From a virus: a stretch of 21,472 bases of DNA. A program made the position numbers and the translations under genes. The stretch spans positions 1 through 21,472 of the IMG/VR virus record IMGVR_UViG_3300034018_000235; one strand, given 5' to 3'. Numbering within the stretch: position 1 is the first letter of the stretch; each line of letters begins with the position of its first letter. Below the pieces are notes generated by a model, which was not told the DNA's origin, did no database searches, and saw only the letters and a program-made list of their open reading frames with translations. Below are positions 14,019-19,560 of the stretch, piece by piece.

Positions 14019-14448
14019 TTTTCAAGACATCGCGCAGAATGGCGTGCTGACATTTGGTGATCTGGAGTTTCGCGGCAAATGCCCGACCGAGGAGCAAGAA
14101 CAGATCACGTTTTTCGGTCGGTTGCGGCGCACGCATCCTGATACATGGGGGAAGATTGCTCTGCACCCGCGCAATGAGGGGCTGCGGATCGGCGGCCAGT
14201 TTGGCGCTGTGTCGAAGCACAAGGCCGAAGGCATGACGCCGGGCGCTTCGGACATCATTATTCCGGCGCGGGTGGCCTTTGTCTGCGAATTGAAGCGCCG
14301 CGATCCGACGCTTGGGAGGTGGCAGGATGGGCAGAAGGAGTATCTTGCCGCATCGGCCAAGGCTGGGGCATTTGCCTGCGTTGCGCTGGGCTGTGACGCG
14401 GCTTGGCAGGCTTTTGAGGCTTGGCTGGCGGCCAGTGATTTAGCCTAG
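14005..14448 (+). CDS. VRR-NUC domain nuclease
   Basis: The 147-residue protein shows a PD-(D/E)xK fold of the VRR-NUC kind: T-E-E-Q-E-Q near residues 28-33, G-A-S-D-I-I-I-P (80-87, D83), F-V-C-E-L-K-R (92-98, E95 and K97) and W-Q-D-G-Q (106-110). Such nucleases act on branched or flapped DNA and often accompany phage helicases. The ATG at 14005 is preferred to an upstream in-frame start because GAGGAAG precedes it and the family pattern begins there. It overlaps the helicase gene by 14 nt, and its 3' end overlaps the opposing gene by 9 nt. Confidence 0.88.
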   Translation: MRLSDFQDIAQNGVLTFGDLEFRGKCPTEEQEQITFFGRLRRTHPDTWGKIALHPRNEGLRIGGQFGAVSKHKAEGMTPGASDIIIPARVAFVCELKRRDPTLGRWQDGQKEYLAASAKAGAFACVALGCDAAWQAFEAWLAASDLA

Positions 14449-14664
14449 CTTGCGCCCATAGAAGGCTTCCAGTTGTGCAAGCCTTTTTTGGATTGCAGCC
14501 TTTGCGTCATCGTCAAGGCGGTTTTCTTTGTGCAGTTGCAGCATGTAGCCTTTGAGTTCCTGCACGCCGATGATTGTTGCCACCTTTTCGGCATGTGTTG
14601 GCTCTTGCCCACGCGCCGAAGCACGCAGGCAATGCCATTCTGCTTTGCTCCTTTCGAGCCTCAC
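14440..14664 (-). CDS. Hypothetical helical protein
   Basis: This 74-residue protein has a helical C-terminal half with charged heptad-like spacing (L-D-D-D-A-K-A-A-I-Q-K-R-L-A-Q-L-E-A-F-Y). It is not recognised. The start is GTG at 14664, forming a GTGA overlap with the stop of the DUF6378-like gene. Its 3' end overlaps the VRR-NUC gene tail to tail by 9 nt, leaving no room for a terminator. It is the last gene of a three-gene leftward operon led by an HTH protein. Confidence 0.65.
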   Translation of the reverse strand: MRLERSKAEWHCLRASARGQEPTHAEKVATIIGVQELKGYMLQLHKENRLDDDAKAAIQKRLAQLEAFYGRKLG

Positions 14665-14930
14665 CCTTCCCCCACCGCAATCTCACCGCCGCAGGCCAGA
14701 TAGCCGCAGCCGTCGATCCAGTTGTCAGCATGGGCCGGGTTCGACTTGGCGCGGGCCAGCTTCAGCAGGGTCATCATCACGGCCACGTCGTGGGCGGTCA
14801 CGATGGTGTCGAGGTGCGCGGTCCAGTACAGGGCGATGAGATTGAAATTGCTCTCCGCGTCGCCGTGCGTGTCTGCGCGATCCTTGGTGACGTATTCCTT
14901 GGCCGTGTCCAAAATCTCGGCGCGGTTCAT
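14661..14930 (-). CDS. DUF6378-like phage protein
   Basis: The 89-residue protein reads MNRAEILDTAKEYVTKDRAD, then T-H-G-D-A-E-S-N-F-N-L-I-A-x-Y-W, L-L-K-L-A-R-A-K-S-N-P-A-H-A-D-N-W-I-D and C-G-Y-L-A-C-G-G-E. This R-x-x-x-H-G-D ... K-x-A-R ... H-x-D-N-W-x-D-x-x-G-Y pattern is the widespread DUF6378 phage family. Its conserved acidic, His and Arg residues suggest metal or nucleotide binding, but the activity is not established to my knowledge. The ATG at 14930 is favoured by the ATGA overlap; the longer frame upstream is a shadow of the HTH gene. Confidence 0.85.
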   Translation of the reverse strand: MNRAEILDTAKEYVTKDRADTHGDAESNFNLIALYWTAHLDTIVTAHDVAVMMTLLKLARAKSNPAHADNWIDGCGYLACGGEIAVGEG

Positions 14931-15127
14931 TTCCACGTCCCCTTGTCGCGCAGGCTGTCGATGCCCGTGATCTCGGCCAGCCGGTTGCGGTAGATCGCAC
15001 CGGGAGTGATGTTGTTCTGCATCCAGCGAGACATGCTGGATTTGGCGACGGGTACTTGGTCTGCAATCCAGCCAAGCTTGCGCCCGCCGTCCGCCGCCCA
15101 CTGTCTGATTTGATCTTGAGCCTTCAC
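14927..15127 (-). CDS. HTH regulator (Cro/CI-like)
   Basis: The 66-residue protein contains a helix-turn-helix at residues about 14-44 (G-G-R-K-L-G-W-I-A-D-Q-V-P-V-A-K-S-S-M-S-R-W) and a short C-terminal helix (L-A-E-I-T-G-I), typical of minimal XRE-type repressors. The start codon is GTG at 15127 with AGGAGG 5 nt upstream. It faces the divergent early operon at 15259 and probably regulates that region. Together with the HTH gene at 9442-9618 it gives two small regulators, each beside a divergent promoter region. Confidence 0.82.
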   Translation of the reverse strand: MKAQDQIRQWAADGGRKLGWIADQVPVAKSSMSRWMQNNITPGAIYRNRLAEITGIDSLRDKGTWK

Positions 15128-15154
15128 GGCGTCCTCCTGTGCTTCGGTTCGATC

Positions 15155-15183
15155 TGTCTATGTGTGAAATAATTTTGCGTCAA
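15155..15183 (-). promoter_or_regulatory. Leftward promoter candidate for the HTH operon
   Basis: On the minus strand TTGACG (15183-15178) is followed after 17 nt by TAGACA (15160-15155), a good -35 and a modest -10. Transcription would begin near 15148, about 20 nt before the GTG start of the HTH gene, leaving room for its AGGAGG. Confidence 0.5.
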
Positions 15184-15197
15184 GTGCATTTTTATGC

Positions 15198-15225
15198 TTG
15201 CATGAGGTATGGCAGGCTGTATGGT
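15198..15225 (+). promoter_or_regulatory. Rightward promoter candidate for the early operon
   Basis: TTGCAT (15198-15203) is followed after 16 nt by TATGGT (15220-15225), an acceptable sigma-70-like pair about 35 nt before the first rightward gene. GCAT-TTTT-ATGC at 15186-15197 lies between the two divergent promoters and could serve as a small dyad for a regulator. The match is modest. Confidence 0.4.
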
Positions 15226-15258
15226 GGGGATACGAACTAGCAAACAAGGATGACCATC

Positions 15259-15528
15259 ATGATCCACAAAATTCACCTGAAGCAAAGCGTTGGCGGTGTC
15301 CCGGCGTGCGCCTGCCGTGGCCAGCGCAACGGCAAGATCGTTCGCAACAGCCGCACCACATACCAACACATGTCGTCGGTGTCGGTCAGCCCCGAAGAGT
15401 TCCGCGCGACACCCGCCGAGGATCGCTGCGCCCATTGCTGCGACAGGTTCACCCCGATGATGAACGCGCGCCGCGCGCTGGCCGGGATGCCCCTGTACGC
15501 TGACGCAATGACGAAGACGCTGCTATGA
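15259..15528 (+). CDS. Small Cys-containing protein, possible zinc knuckle
   Basis: The 89-residue product starts MIHKIHLKQSVGGVPACACR, and a second cysteine group C-A-H-C-C-D-R-F lies at residues 57-64. Cys17, Cys19, Cys57 and Cys60 or 61 could bind a zinc ion in a treble-clef-like fold. The ATG at 15259 is preferred because AAGG lies 9 nt before it; one at 15250 falls on the Shine-Dalgarno itself. It is the first gene of the rightward cluster. No family was recognised with certainty. A small early regulator is a reasonable guess. Confidence 0.7.
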   Translation: MIHKIHLKQSVGGVPACACRGQRNGKIVRNSRTTYQHMSSVSVSPEEFRATPAEDRCAHCCDRFTPMMNARRALAGMPLYADAMTKTLL

Positions 15529-15653
15529 CCAACCTCGAACTCGAACTCAACAGGCTTGGCATTATTGCCAAGCCAGCACCCCGCCCCCAGCCAGCGGCCT
15601 ACGCGCCGCCCCAGTGGAAACCAACTTACCCCGGCGAAGAGCCGCCGTTTTGA
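15525..15653 (+). CDS. Pro-rich microprotein ending GEEPPF
   Basis: This 42-residue gene has a short helix (MTNLELELNRLGIIAK) and then a Pro-rich tail with Trp and Tyr that ends PTYPGEEPPF. The start overlaps the previous stop as ATGA. The terminal acidic-Pro-Phe end resembles the C-terminal tip of SSB proteins, which could make it a partner-binding peptide, but that is speculative. It is too short for usual gene finders. Confidence 0.6.
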   Translation: MTNLELELNRLGIIAKPAPRPQPAAYAPPQWKPTYPGEEPPF

Positions 15654-15665
15654 TAGGAGACTAAC

Positions 15666-15860
15666 ATGACCAACATCACCATCACTATCACGCTCGACCA
15701 AGCTTACACCGCGATTGACTGCATTGACCGCGACATGGACTACAGCACGCACAGCGAGCCTAACTATCAAGACCTTGGTGAGATGCTGCACAACCTGCGC
15801 CGCGTTGAACTGCGTGAACGCCTGCGCGCCGCCATCAATGCAAACAAGGAGATTAAATAA
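15666..15860 (+). CDS. Hypothetical small protein
   Basis: The 64-residue protein has an N-terminal beta-like segment (N-I-T-I-T-I-T) and a helical, charged remainder (L-R-R-V-E-L-R-E-R-L-R-A-A-I-N). AGGAG stands 7 nt before the ATG. Its stop overlaps the next start as TAATG. No family is recognised. Confidence 0.7.
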   Translation: MTNITITITLDQAYTAIDCIDRDMDYSTHSEPNYQDLGEMLHNLRRVELRERLRAAINANKEIK

Positions 15861-15958
15861 TGCGTATCCGCGACATCGCCGCCGACCTGATCGGGGCCAT
15901 CGCAATCTTCGGCCTGCTTTGGGCTGGCTTCGTCTTCGCTCACGGTATGGGGTGGTAA
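15860..15958 (+). CDS. Single-helix membrane microprotein
   Basis: The 32-residue product reads MRIRDIAADLIGAIAIFGLL and then W-A-G-F-V-F-A-H-G-M-G-W. A basic start is followed by one hydrophobic helix (residues about 10-27), so it should insert in the inner membrane. TAATG joins it to the gene upstream and 1 nt separates it from the next ATG. Similar tiny MRIRDIAADLIGA-type proteins occur in alphaproteobacterial phages, from memory. A role at the host membrane is plausible. Confidence 0.65.
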   Translation: MRIRDIAADLIGAIAIFGLLWAGFVFAHGMGW

Positions 15959-15959
15959 A

Positions 15960-16151
15960 ATGGCGATCAAACTTGGAGCAAAAGACACCCACATCGTGCT
16001 GACCGCGCTGTGGGATTACCGCGAGACGCTGACCAACATTCCCGGTGACGTGTCCAGCCCGCACATTGAGGCCAAAATCGACAGCGTTGACCGCCTGATC
16101 AAAGCCTACAAGAAATCATACTTCGCCTTGGACAGATTGGGGATCATGTAA
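15960..16151 (+). CDS. Hypothetical small protein
   Basis: The 63-residue protein appears all-helical, with H-I-V-L-T-A-L-W-D-Y-R-E-T-L (residues about 11-24) and I-E-A-K-I-D-S-V-D-R-L-I-K-A-Y-K-K (36-52). It starts 1 nt after the membrane microprotein and its stop overlaps the next ATG (TAATG). No family is recognised. Confidence 0.65.
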   Translation: MAIKLGAKDTHIVLTALWDYRETLTNIPGDVSSPHIEAKIDSVDRLIKAYKKSYFALDRLGIM

Positions 16152-16336
16152 TGACCAAAGAAGAATGCCGCGCCTACATCGCCCGCAAGCAGGAGCAGAT
16201 CGACGATCTAGAAAAGAGATACGGAACGGGCGTCAGGCCGTCATGGGTCGGGGAAGAGATTATGATCCTGATCCACTATCAACGTGACGCAGAAGACCAA
16301 CTTGCATATCTGGAGAAAAACAATGCAGCCGACTGA
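16151..16336 (+). CDS. Hypothetical coiled-coil-like protein
   Basis: This 61-residue protein is charged and helical (E-E-C-R-A-Y-I-A-R-K-Q-E-Q-I-D-D-L-E-K-R-Y), with a short break around GTGVRPSW (residues 25-32) and a second helix. Residues 1-24 have heptad-like spacing. Its 3' end overlaps the OB/winged-helix-like gene by 14 nt. No family is recognised. Confidence 0.6.
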   Translation: MTKEECRAYIARKQEQIDDLEKRYGTGVRPSWVGEEIMILIHYQRDAEDQLAYLEKNNAAD

Positions 16337-16733
16337 ACTTATCGTAACAAACCGCCTTCAGACAGGCACCACCTTCGCCGTGCTGGCCGACGACATGACG
16401 CAGAACGTGTTCATCCCCAGCAAGCTGGCGCTTGATGCCAGCCTGCGCCCCGGCCAGAAGGTCATGGCGCAGATCGTACCTAACATGAGCCAGCCCGAGA
16501 AGACACCGTGGCTGGCGATCTCGCTGGAGGATGCCGCGCCTGTATCACGGAATGATACGCTGGGTGCCTTCATCCTCGGCAACCTGCAAGCCGATGGCCG
16601 CGCCACCGTCGAAGAGATCGCCGAGGATATGAACATGGCTGACGACAAGATCGCAGCCAAGCTGGCCGAGCTGGTCGCAGCTGGGCGTGTGGTGCGGCTG
16701 ACCTGCTTCGATCTGCCGGAGGATGTGGCATGA
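16323..16733 (+). CDS. OB/cold-shock-like domain joined to a winged-helix-like domain
   Basis: The 136-residue protein has two parts. Residues 6-68 resemble a small beta-barrel of the cold-shock kind: F-A-V-L, N-V-F-I-P-S-K-L (28-35), L-R-P-G-Q-K-V-M-A-Q-I-V-P-N (41-54) and T-P-W-L-A-I-S-L (61-68). Residues 80-128 look like a winged helix: L-G-A-F-I-L-G-N-L, T-V-E-E-I-A-E-D-M-N, I-A-A-K-L-A-E-L-V-A-A-G-R-V-V-R-L. Both folds bind nucleic acid, so a phage-coded regulator of RNA or transcription is a fair inference. The ATG at 16323 has GGAG 7 nt upstream. The assignment is by pattern only. Confidence 0.7.
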   Translation: MQPTELIVTNRLQTGTTFAVLADDMTQNVFIPSKLALDASLRPGQKVMAQIVPNMSQPEKTPWLAISLEDAAPVSRNDTLGAFILGNLQADGRATVEEIAEDMNMADDKIAAKLAELVAAGRVVRLTCFDLPEDVA

Positions 16734-16948
16734 TGTTCTGGCGCAAGGAACCAAAGACCCTGCCGCACCGCGACGTGCAGGCAGAGGCGGCACTGGGCAT
16801 CAACAATGCGGCATCTGTGCTGCCACCCAAGAGGTTCATGGACCTCGTCTACTGGGCTATTATGACCAACCGCCAGATCACGGTCGAGGACATGGACGCG
16901 CTGGCCAATCGCCTGTCGCGGGCGGCTTGGGAACGGGGACGGAGATGA
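16730..16948 (+). CDS. Hypothetical small protein
   Basis: The 72-residue protein has a basic N-terminus (M-M-F-W-R-K-E-P-K), a helical middle and a final basic helix (A-L-A-N-R-L-S-R-A-A-W-E-R-G-R-R). ATGA overlaps join it to the genes before and after. No domain is recognised. The basic end could contact nucleic acid. Confidence 0.65.
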   Translation: MMFWRKEPKTLPHRDVQAEAALGINNAASVLPPKRFMDLVYWAIMTNRQITVEDMDALANRLSRAAWERGRR

Positions 16949-17136
16949 AAGAACTGACAAGAGAAGCCCAGCAGGGCGCGATCCACATGAAGTTTGGCTT
17001 CCTGCCCGTGTTTATGGTCCGTGTGGCGGTGCCAAGCTCCGCGCCGGGGATTTGGAAGTGGGGTCGCTGGCGCTATGCGCGGCTGACTGAGGTGGTCGAC
17101 CTGAACTCGCGGCTGATGGGGACATGGAGGGACTGA
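16945..17136 (+). CDS. Hypothetical small protein
   Basis: The 63-residue product starts at the ATG at 16945 (ATGA overlap with the previous stop) and reads MKELTREAQQGAIHMKFGFL, then a hydrophobic strand (P-V-F-M-V-R-V-A-V-P) and W-K-W-G-R-W-R-Y. It is basic and rich in Trp near its centre. No family is recognised. The longer frame in this region begins inside the previous gene and is not preferred. Confidence 0.6.
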   Translation: MKELTREAQQGAIHMKFGFLPVFMVRVAVPSSAPGIWKWGRWRYARLTEVVDLNSRLMGTWRD

Positions 17137-17137
17137 C

Positions 17138-17467
17138 ATGAGTGACAACCCCGTTCAACGGTGGCACGCCCACAACCCCGCCGCCACGCCCACGCACGCC
17201 GATCTCAAGAAGGGAGCGGCATATGCAGTGGGCTTTGCGGACGGCCATAAGCAAGCCGACCGCATCGAAGCCCTGACTGAGGCCCGCGATACGATGACCA
17301 ACCTGTGGGCCAAAGAAGCTGCCGAGAAACAAGTGGCTCTTGGTCGCATCGAAGCCCTGAACGCCAAGCTGGCGAAGGCGGTGGAGGGGCTGCGGGAGAT
17401 TGCGGGTGAGTGCGGTTGCTCAACAGCCCGCGCCATCATCGCCGAGATTGAGGGAGAGAAGGGATGA
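17138..17467 (+). CDS. Coiled-coil early protein
   Basis: The 109-residue protein has a short polar N-terminus with W-H-A-H-N-P, then G-Y-x-x-G-F-A-D-G-like spacing at A-A-Y-A-V-G-F-A-D-G (residues about 27-36). A coiled coil follows (about 40-90; R-I-E-A-L occurs twice, I-E-A-L-T-E-A-R-D and I-E-A-L-N-A-K-L-A-K). The end carries a C-G-C pair. GGAGG is 7 nt before the ATG. This type of protein recurs in early regions of alphaproteobacterial phages as unknown. Its function is not known. Confidence 0.7.
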   Translation: MSDNPVQRWHAHNPAATPTHADLKKGAAYAVGFADGHKQADRIEALTEARDTMTNLWAKEAAEKQVALGRIEALNAKLAKAVEGLREIAGECGCSTARAIIAEIEGEKG

Positions 17468-17772
17468 GCAGTCTTAAACTATACAGAACGACCAAAGGCG
17501 AGATGGAGCGAATCTTGTGCGACATCACATATCCGCATCCTGTCTACTTCGACCGACCTTCTAAGCGGCTTGCAAAGCATGATCTCAAGGTAATGTTGCG
17601 CGAGCGGGCAGAGGAGGCCAAACGCATCATTGATATGATGGAGCGCATGGCTGAGGCCAATGTCGAGAACGCGAGGCTTCGAGATTACATCAACGCCCTG
17701 CATGACTTCCACAACGCATTTGGTTTTTTCACTGTGGAAGCGCCCGGTAGACCGCATCTTTGGGAAGTGTAG
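17464..17772 (+). CDS. Hypothetical protein
   Basis: The 102-residue protein has a mixed N-terminus with T-Y-P-H-P-V-Y-F-D-R-P and a long charged helix (L-R-E-R-A-E-E-A-K-R-I-I-D-M-M-E-R-M-A-E-A), followed by an aromatic C-terminus (F-H-N-A-F-G-F-F-T-V-E-A). ATGA joins it to the gene upstream. Its bases are somewhat more AT-rich than those around it. No family is recognised. Confidence 0.65.
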   Translation: MSSLKLYRTTKGEMERILCDITYPHPVYFDRPSKRLAKHDLKVMLRERAEEAKRIIDMMERMAEANVENARLRDYINALHDFHNAFGFFTVEAPGRPHLWEV

Positions 17773-17775
17773 CCA

Positions 17776-17970
17776 ATGCCCCGTGACGCCAGCAACAGCC
17801 CCGGCGCGAGAGCGTTGAGGCAAGCGGGCTACGTCAAGTTGCCTGCGTGGTGGGTCACGCAGGAGCAGTTCGAGTTGATAGAGTATATGTGCCGAGGCAA
17901 TCTTGAAGAAATCAATCGCATCAAAAGCGAGGCAGAGGCTTGCCAGCCACGGTGGCAATCAGATAGTTAA
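17776..17970 (+). CDS. Conserved small phage protein
   Basis: The 64-residue protein reads MPRDASNSPGARALRQAGYV, then K-L-P-A-W-W-V-T-Q-E-Q-F-E-L-I-E-Y-M and a charged C-terminal helix. The G-A-R-A-L-R-x-A-G-Y-V-K-L-P-x-x-W-V-T pattern recurs in small proteins of alphaproteobacterial phages (from memory). The form resembles a compact helical DNA-binding unit, which is inference. It is the last gene of the rightward cluster; the inverted repeat at 17976-18060 follows directly. Confidence 0.7.
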   Translation: MPRDASNSPGARALRQAGYVKLPAWWVTQEQFELIEYMCRGNLEEINRIKSEAEACQPRWQSDS

Positions 17971-17975
17971 TGCAA

Positions 17976-18060
17976 GCGAGGGGCGCATACGAAACCTGCG
18001 GTTTTGTATTGGTCGACGGTCAGACTGCGCTACGGCTCATCTTCATCAAGCGCCCCTCGC
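17976..18060 (+). terminator. Nested inverted repeats between convergent operons
   Basis: GCGAGGGGCGC (17976-17986) and GCGCCCCTCGC (18050-18060) are perfect 11-bp complements spanning the gap between the early cluster and the endolysin gene. Inside, ATACGAAACC (17987-17996) pairs with GGTTTTGTAT (18000-18009) over a TGC loop with one G-U pair, formed fully only on the rightward transcript and followed by a T-rich tail. The inner hairpin is a likely rightward terminator. The outer pair could act from both sides or shape an RNA. Confidence 0.6.
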
Positions 18061-18062
18061 GA

Positions 18063-18923
18063 TTATCCAAGCAGCTTCGCCAGCGTCTTCGGGCCAGCCA
18101 CGCCGTCAGCAGTCAAGCCGTTGCGGGCCTGCCACTTCTTCAAGGCGTTTTCTGTGCCTTGGCCAAAGTCGCCGTCAGCCTTGATGCCGAGCTTGGCCTG
18201 CATACGCTTTACAGGCTCGCCCTTGGCACCTTTACGCAAAACTTGTGTCACTGCATCGGTGATCTGCGAGTTGACGACGGCTTCGATCTTCCCGCCCAAC
18301 GCCGCCATCGCCTTCGCATAGCGTTGTTGGCGGTCAGATAGGCCGATGTCGCCCCCGTTAATGATCTTCGTGAGCCTCACTTGGTCGCCAGTGTCTGCGA
18401 CTTCGTTCAGGTTGCGGCTGTCCCAGAACCACAGTGCGCTTTCAAGTGCGCCCTTCTTGGTCAACAGGTAGGCAGCGGCTTCCTCTGCGGTCATGCCGAT
18501 GGTCTTGCCGAAGGCCGTCGTATTCGCACGGCCGGTGACTTGCTTGAGACCTTTGCCAGAAAAAAGCCAGCCGTCGCCATCCTTCACATTGCCAAGAGCG
18601 CCGCCCTTGGAGCGGTTCTTGTCCATGTAAACATAGTTGGCAATCTTCTCGGGCTTGCCTGCATACTCGGCGGCGTTCTCCTTGCCGGGGCCGAAGTAGC
18701 GCGGGAACACCTTCAGGAGGGTGGCCTCCTTGTAGTTCAGGTTCTCCTGCAAGACCCGGAAGTCCATGCTCTCATGGGCACACTGGGCGATGAAGCCAGC
18801 GATCCGCTTGTCGGTGGTGATGCCGTACTTCGGCAGCATCTCATTAAGAGCGGCGCACCACTCACCGACTTCTTTATTGGTCGGGATCATAGCCGCAAGT
18901 TGGGCTTCGGTCAGAAGGCTCAT
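18063..18923 (-). CDS. Endolysin: GH19 lysozyme/chitinase-like domain with peptidoglycan-binding domain
   Basis: The 286-residue protein has a GH19-type catalytic domain (residues about 8-215). Q-C-A-H-E-S (E51) and L-Q-E-N-L (E60) supply the candidate acid residues, with K-V-F-P-R-Y-F near 71-77, F-S-G-K-G-L-x-Q-V-T-G-R near 121-132 and I-I-N-G-G near 187-191. A C-terminal peptidoglycan-binding domain follows (about 229-285; L-R-K-G-A-K-G-E-P-V-K-R-M-Q and D-G-D-F-G). It cuts the glycan of the host wall at lysis. There is no signal peptide, so release through a holin is expected. The thermonuclease gene lies 11 nt upstream. Confidence 0.93.
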   Translation of the reverse strand: MSLLTEAQLAAMIPTNKEVGEWCAALNEMLPKYGITTDKRIAGFIAQCAHESMDFRVLQENLNYKEATLLKVFPRYFGPGKENAAEYAGKPEKIANYVYMDKNRSKGGALGNVKDGDGWLFSGKGLKQVTGRANTTAFGKTIGMTAEEAAAYLLTKKGALESALWFWDSRNLNEVADTGDQVRLTKIINGGDIGLSDRQQRYAKAMAALGGKIEAVVNSQITDAVTQVLRKGAKGEPVKRMQAKLGIKADGDFGQGTENALKKWQARNGLTADGVAGPKTLAKLLG

Positions 18924-18934
18924 TGTCTATCTCC

Positions 18935-19336
18935 TCATTCACACCAGGATTGTTTCGCATCGCCCTTGTAGGGACGAGCCAGGCCGGCAGAGATCAGGCT
19001 TTCAGCTAGGCTCTTGTGGTCTAGAAAGATGGTCCCCAGCACCCGGCCACCGTACTTGTCCCACTTCAAGATCTTGACATCGACCTCAAGCGCATTCGCA
19101 ACCGCGTCTTTTGTAAAGGCGCTGGCTTTCTTAGCCAAAGCTGCTTCCGCATCGCATTGAGCGCGAGGTGCCTTTTCGGGCGTGTCGATGCCGATGACCC
19201 TGATTGAGAGTTTGGGCGGCAGGGGCGACGGAAGAAAATCCACCGCAATCTCCACGGTATCGCCGTCAATGATGCGGGTGATCTCATAAGCATGAGCAGG
19301 CGCAGCCGTCAGCAGGAGCAGGGACAGCCACTTCAT
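18935..19336 (-). CDS. Secreted thermonuclease (SNase family)
   Basis: The 133-residue protein starts with a signal peptide (M-K-W-L-S-L-L-L-L-T-A-A-P-A-H-A, likely cleaved after residue 16). The SNase fold follows: I-D-G-D-T (residues 23-27), I-R-V-I-G-I-D-T-P-E (45-54, R46, D51, E54) and D-K-Y-G-G-R (93-98, R98). These correspond to the metal-binding acids and two catalytic arginines of staphylococcal nuclease. It is expected to degrade DNA in the periplasm or outside the cell. It lies directly upstream of the endolysin gene and overlaps the next gene by ATGA. Degradation of released host DNA or of superinfecting DNA are possible roles. Confidence 0.92.
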   Translation of the reverse strand: MKWLSLLLLTAAPAHAYEITRIIDGDTVEIAVDFLPSPLPPKLSIRVIGIDTPEKAPRAQCDAEAALAKKASAFTKDAVANALEVDVKILKWDKYGGRVLGTIFLDHKSLAESLISAGLARPYKGDAKQSWCE

Positions 19337-19560
19337 TTCTTGGGTCTCTTGATCGGAACCTTCTTGGTGATTGCACCAAGCACAGCTTCCTGCGCCATGT
19401 CCTTGCCCATGCCGCCAAGCAGATCACCCACGTTGCCCGTGGCCGCCGCCTTGATCGCGTTCTCCACCGGATCAGGCAGGTTCACCTTATCCAGCACTGC
19501 ATCAACGGCTTTCTCTTTGAGCCTGCGGCCCATGAACATTCCAATCATGCGTCCGATCAT
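19333..19560 (-). CDS. Hypothetical small basic protein
   Basis: The 75-residue protein begins M-I-G-R-M-I-G-M-F-M-G-R-R-L-K and has a helical middle with A-V-D-A-V-L-D-K-V-N-L-P-D-P-V (residues about 18-32). A Gly-rich turn (G-N-V-G-D-L-L-G-G-M-G-K) follows, and the end is basic. The N-terminal amphipathic Met/Gly stretch could touch a membrane. ATGA overlaps link it to the holin-like gene upstream and the nuclease gene downstream. No family is recognised. Confidence 0.65.
   Translation of the reverse strand: MIGRMIGMFMGRRLKEKAVDAVLDKVNLPDPVENAIKAAATGNVGDLLGGMGKDMAQEAVLGAITKKVPIKRPKK

Noticed and set aside
15273-16064. 263-codon minus-strand frame
   Set aside because: It would cover five coupled rightward genes with good ribosome binding sites and has no recognisable domain.
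17976-18060. An 85-nt unit with matching ends that could be a tRNA with a long variable arm
   Set aside because: The ends pair, but neither strand gives a proper D-arm (no GG in the loop), anticodon stem or T-arm with TTC-A at the right place.
17970-18341. Rightward frame starting with a TAATG overlap and containing ETCGFVLVDG, slightly like a JAB-type peptidase
   Set aside because: It runs mostly antisense to the well-supported endolysin gene and over the terminator-like hairpin; no metal-binding HxH pattern follows.
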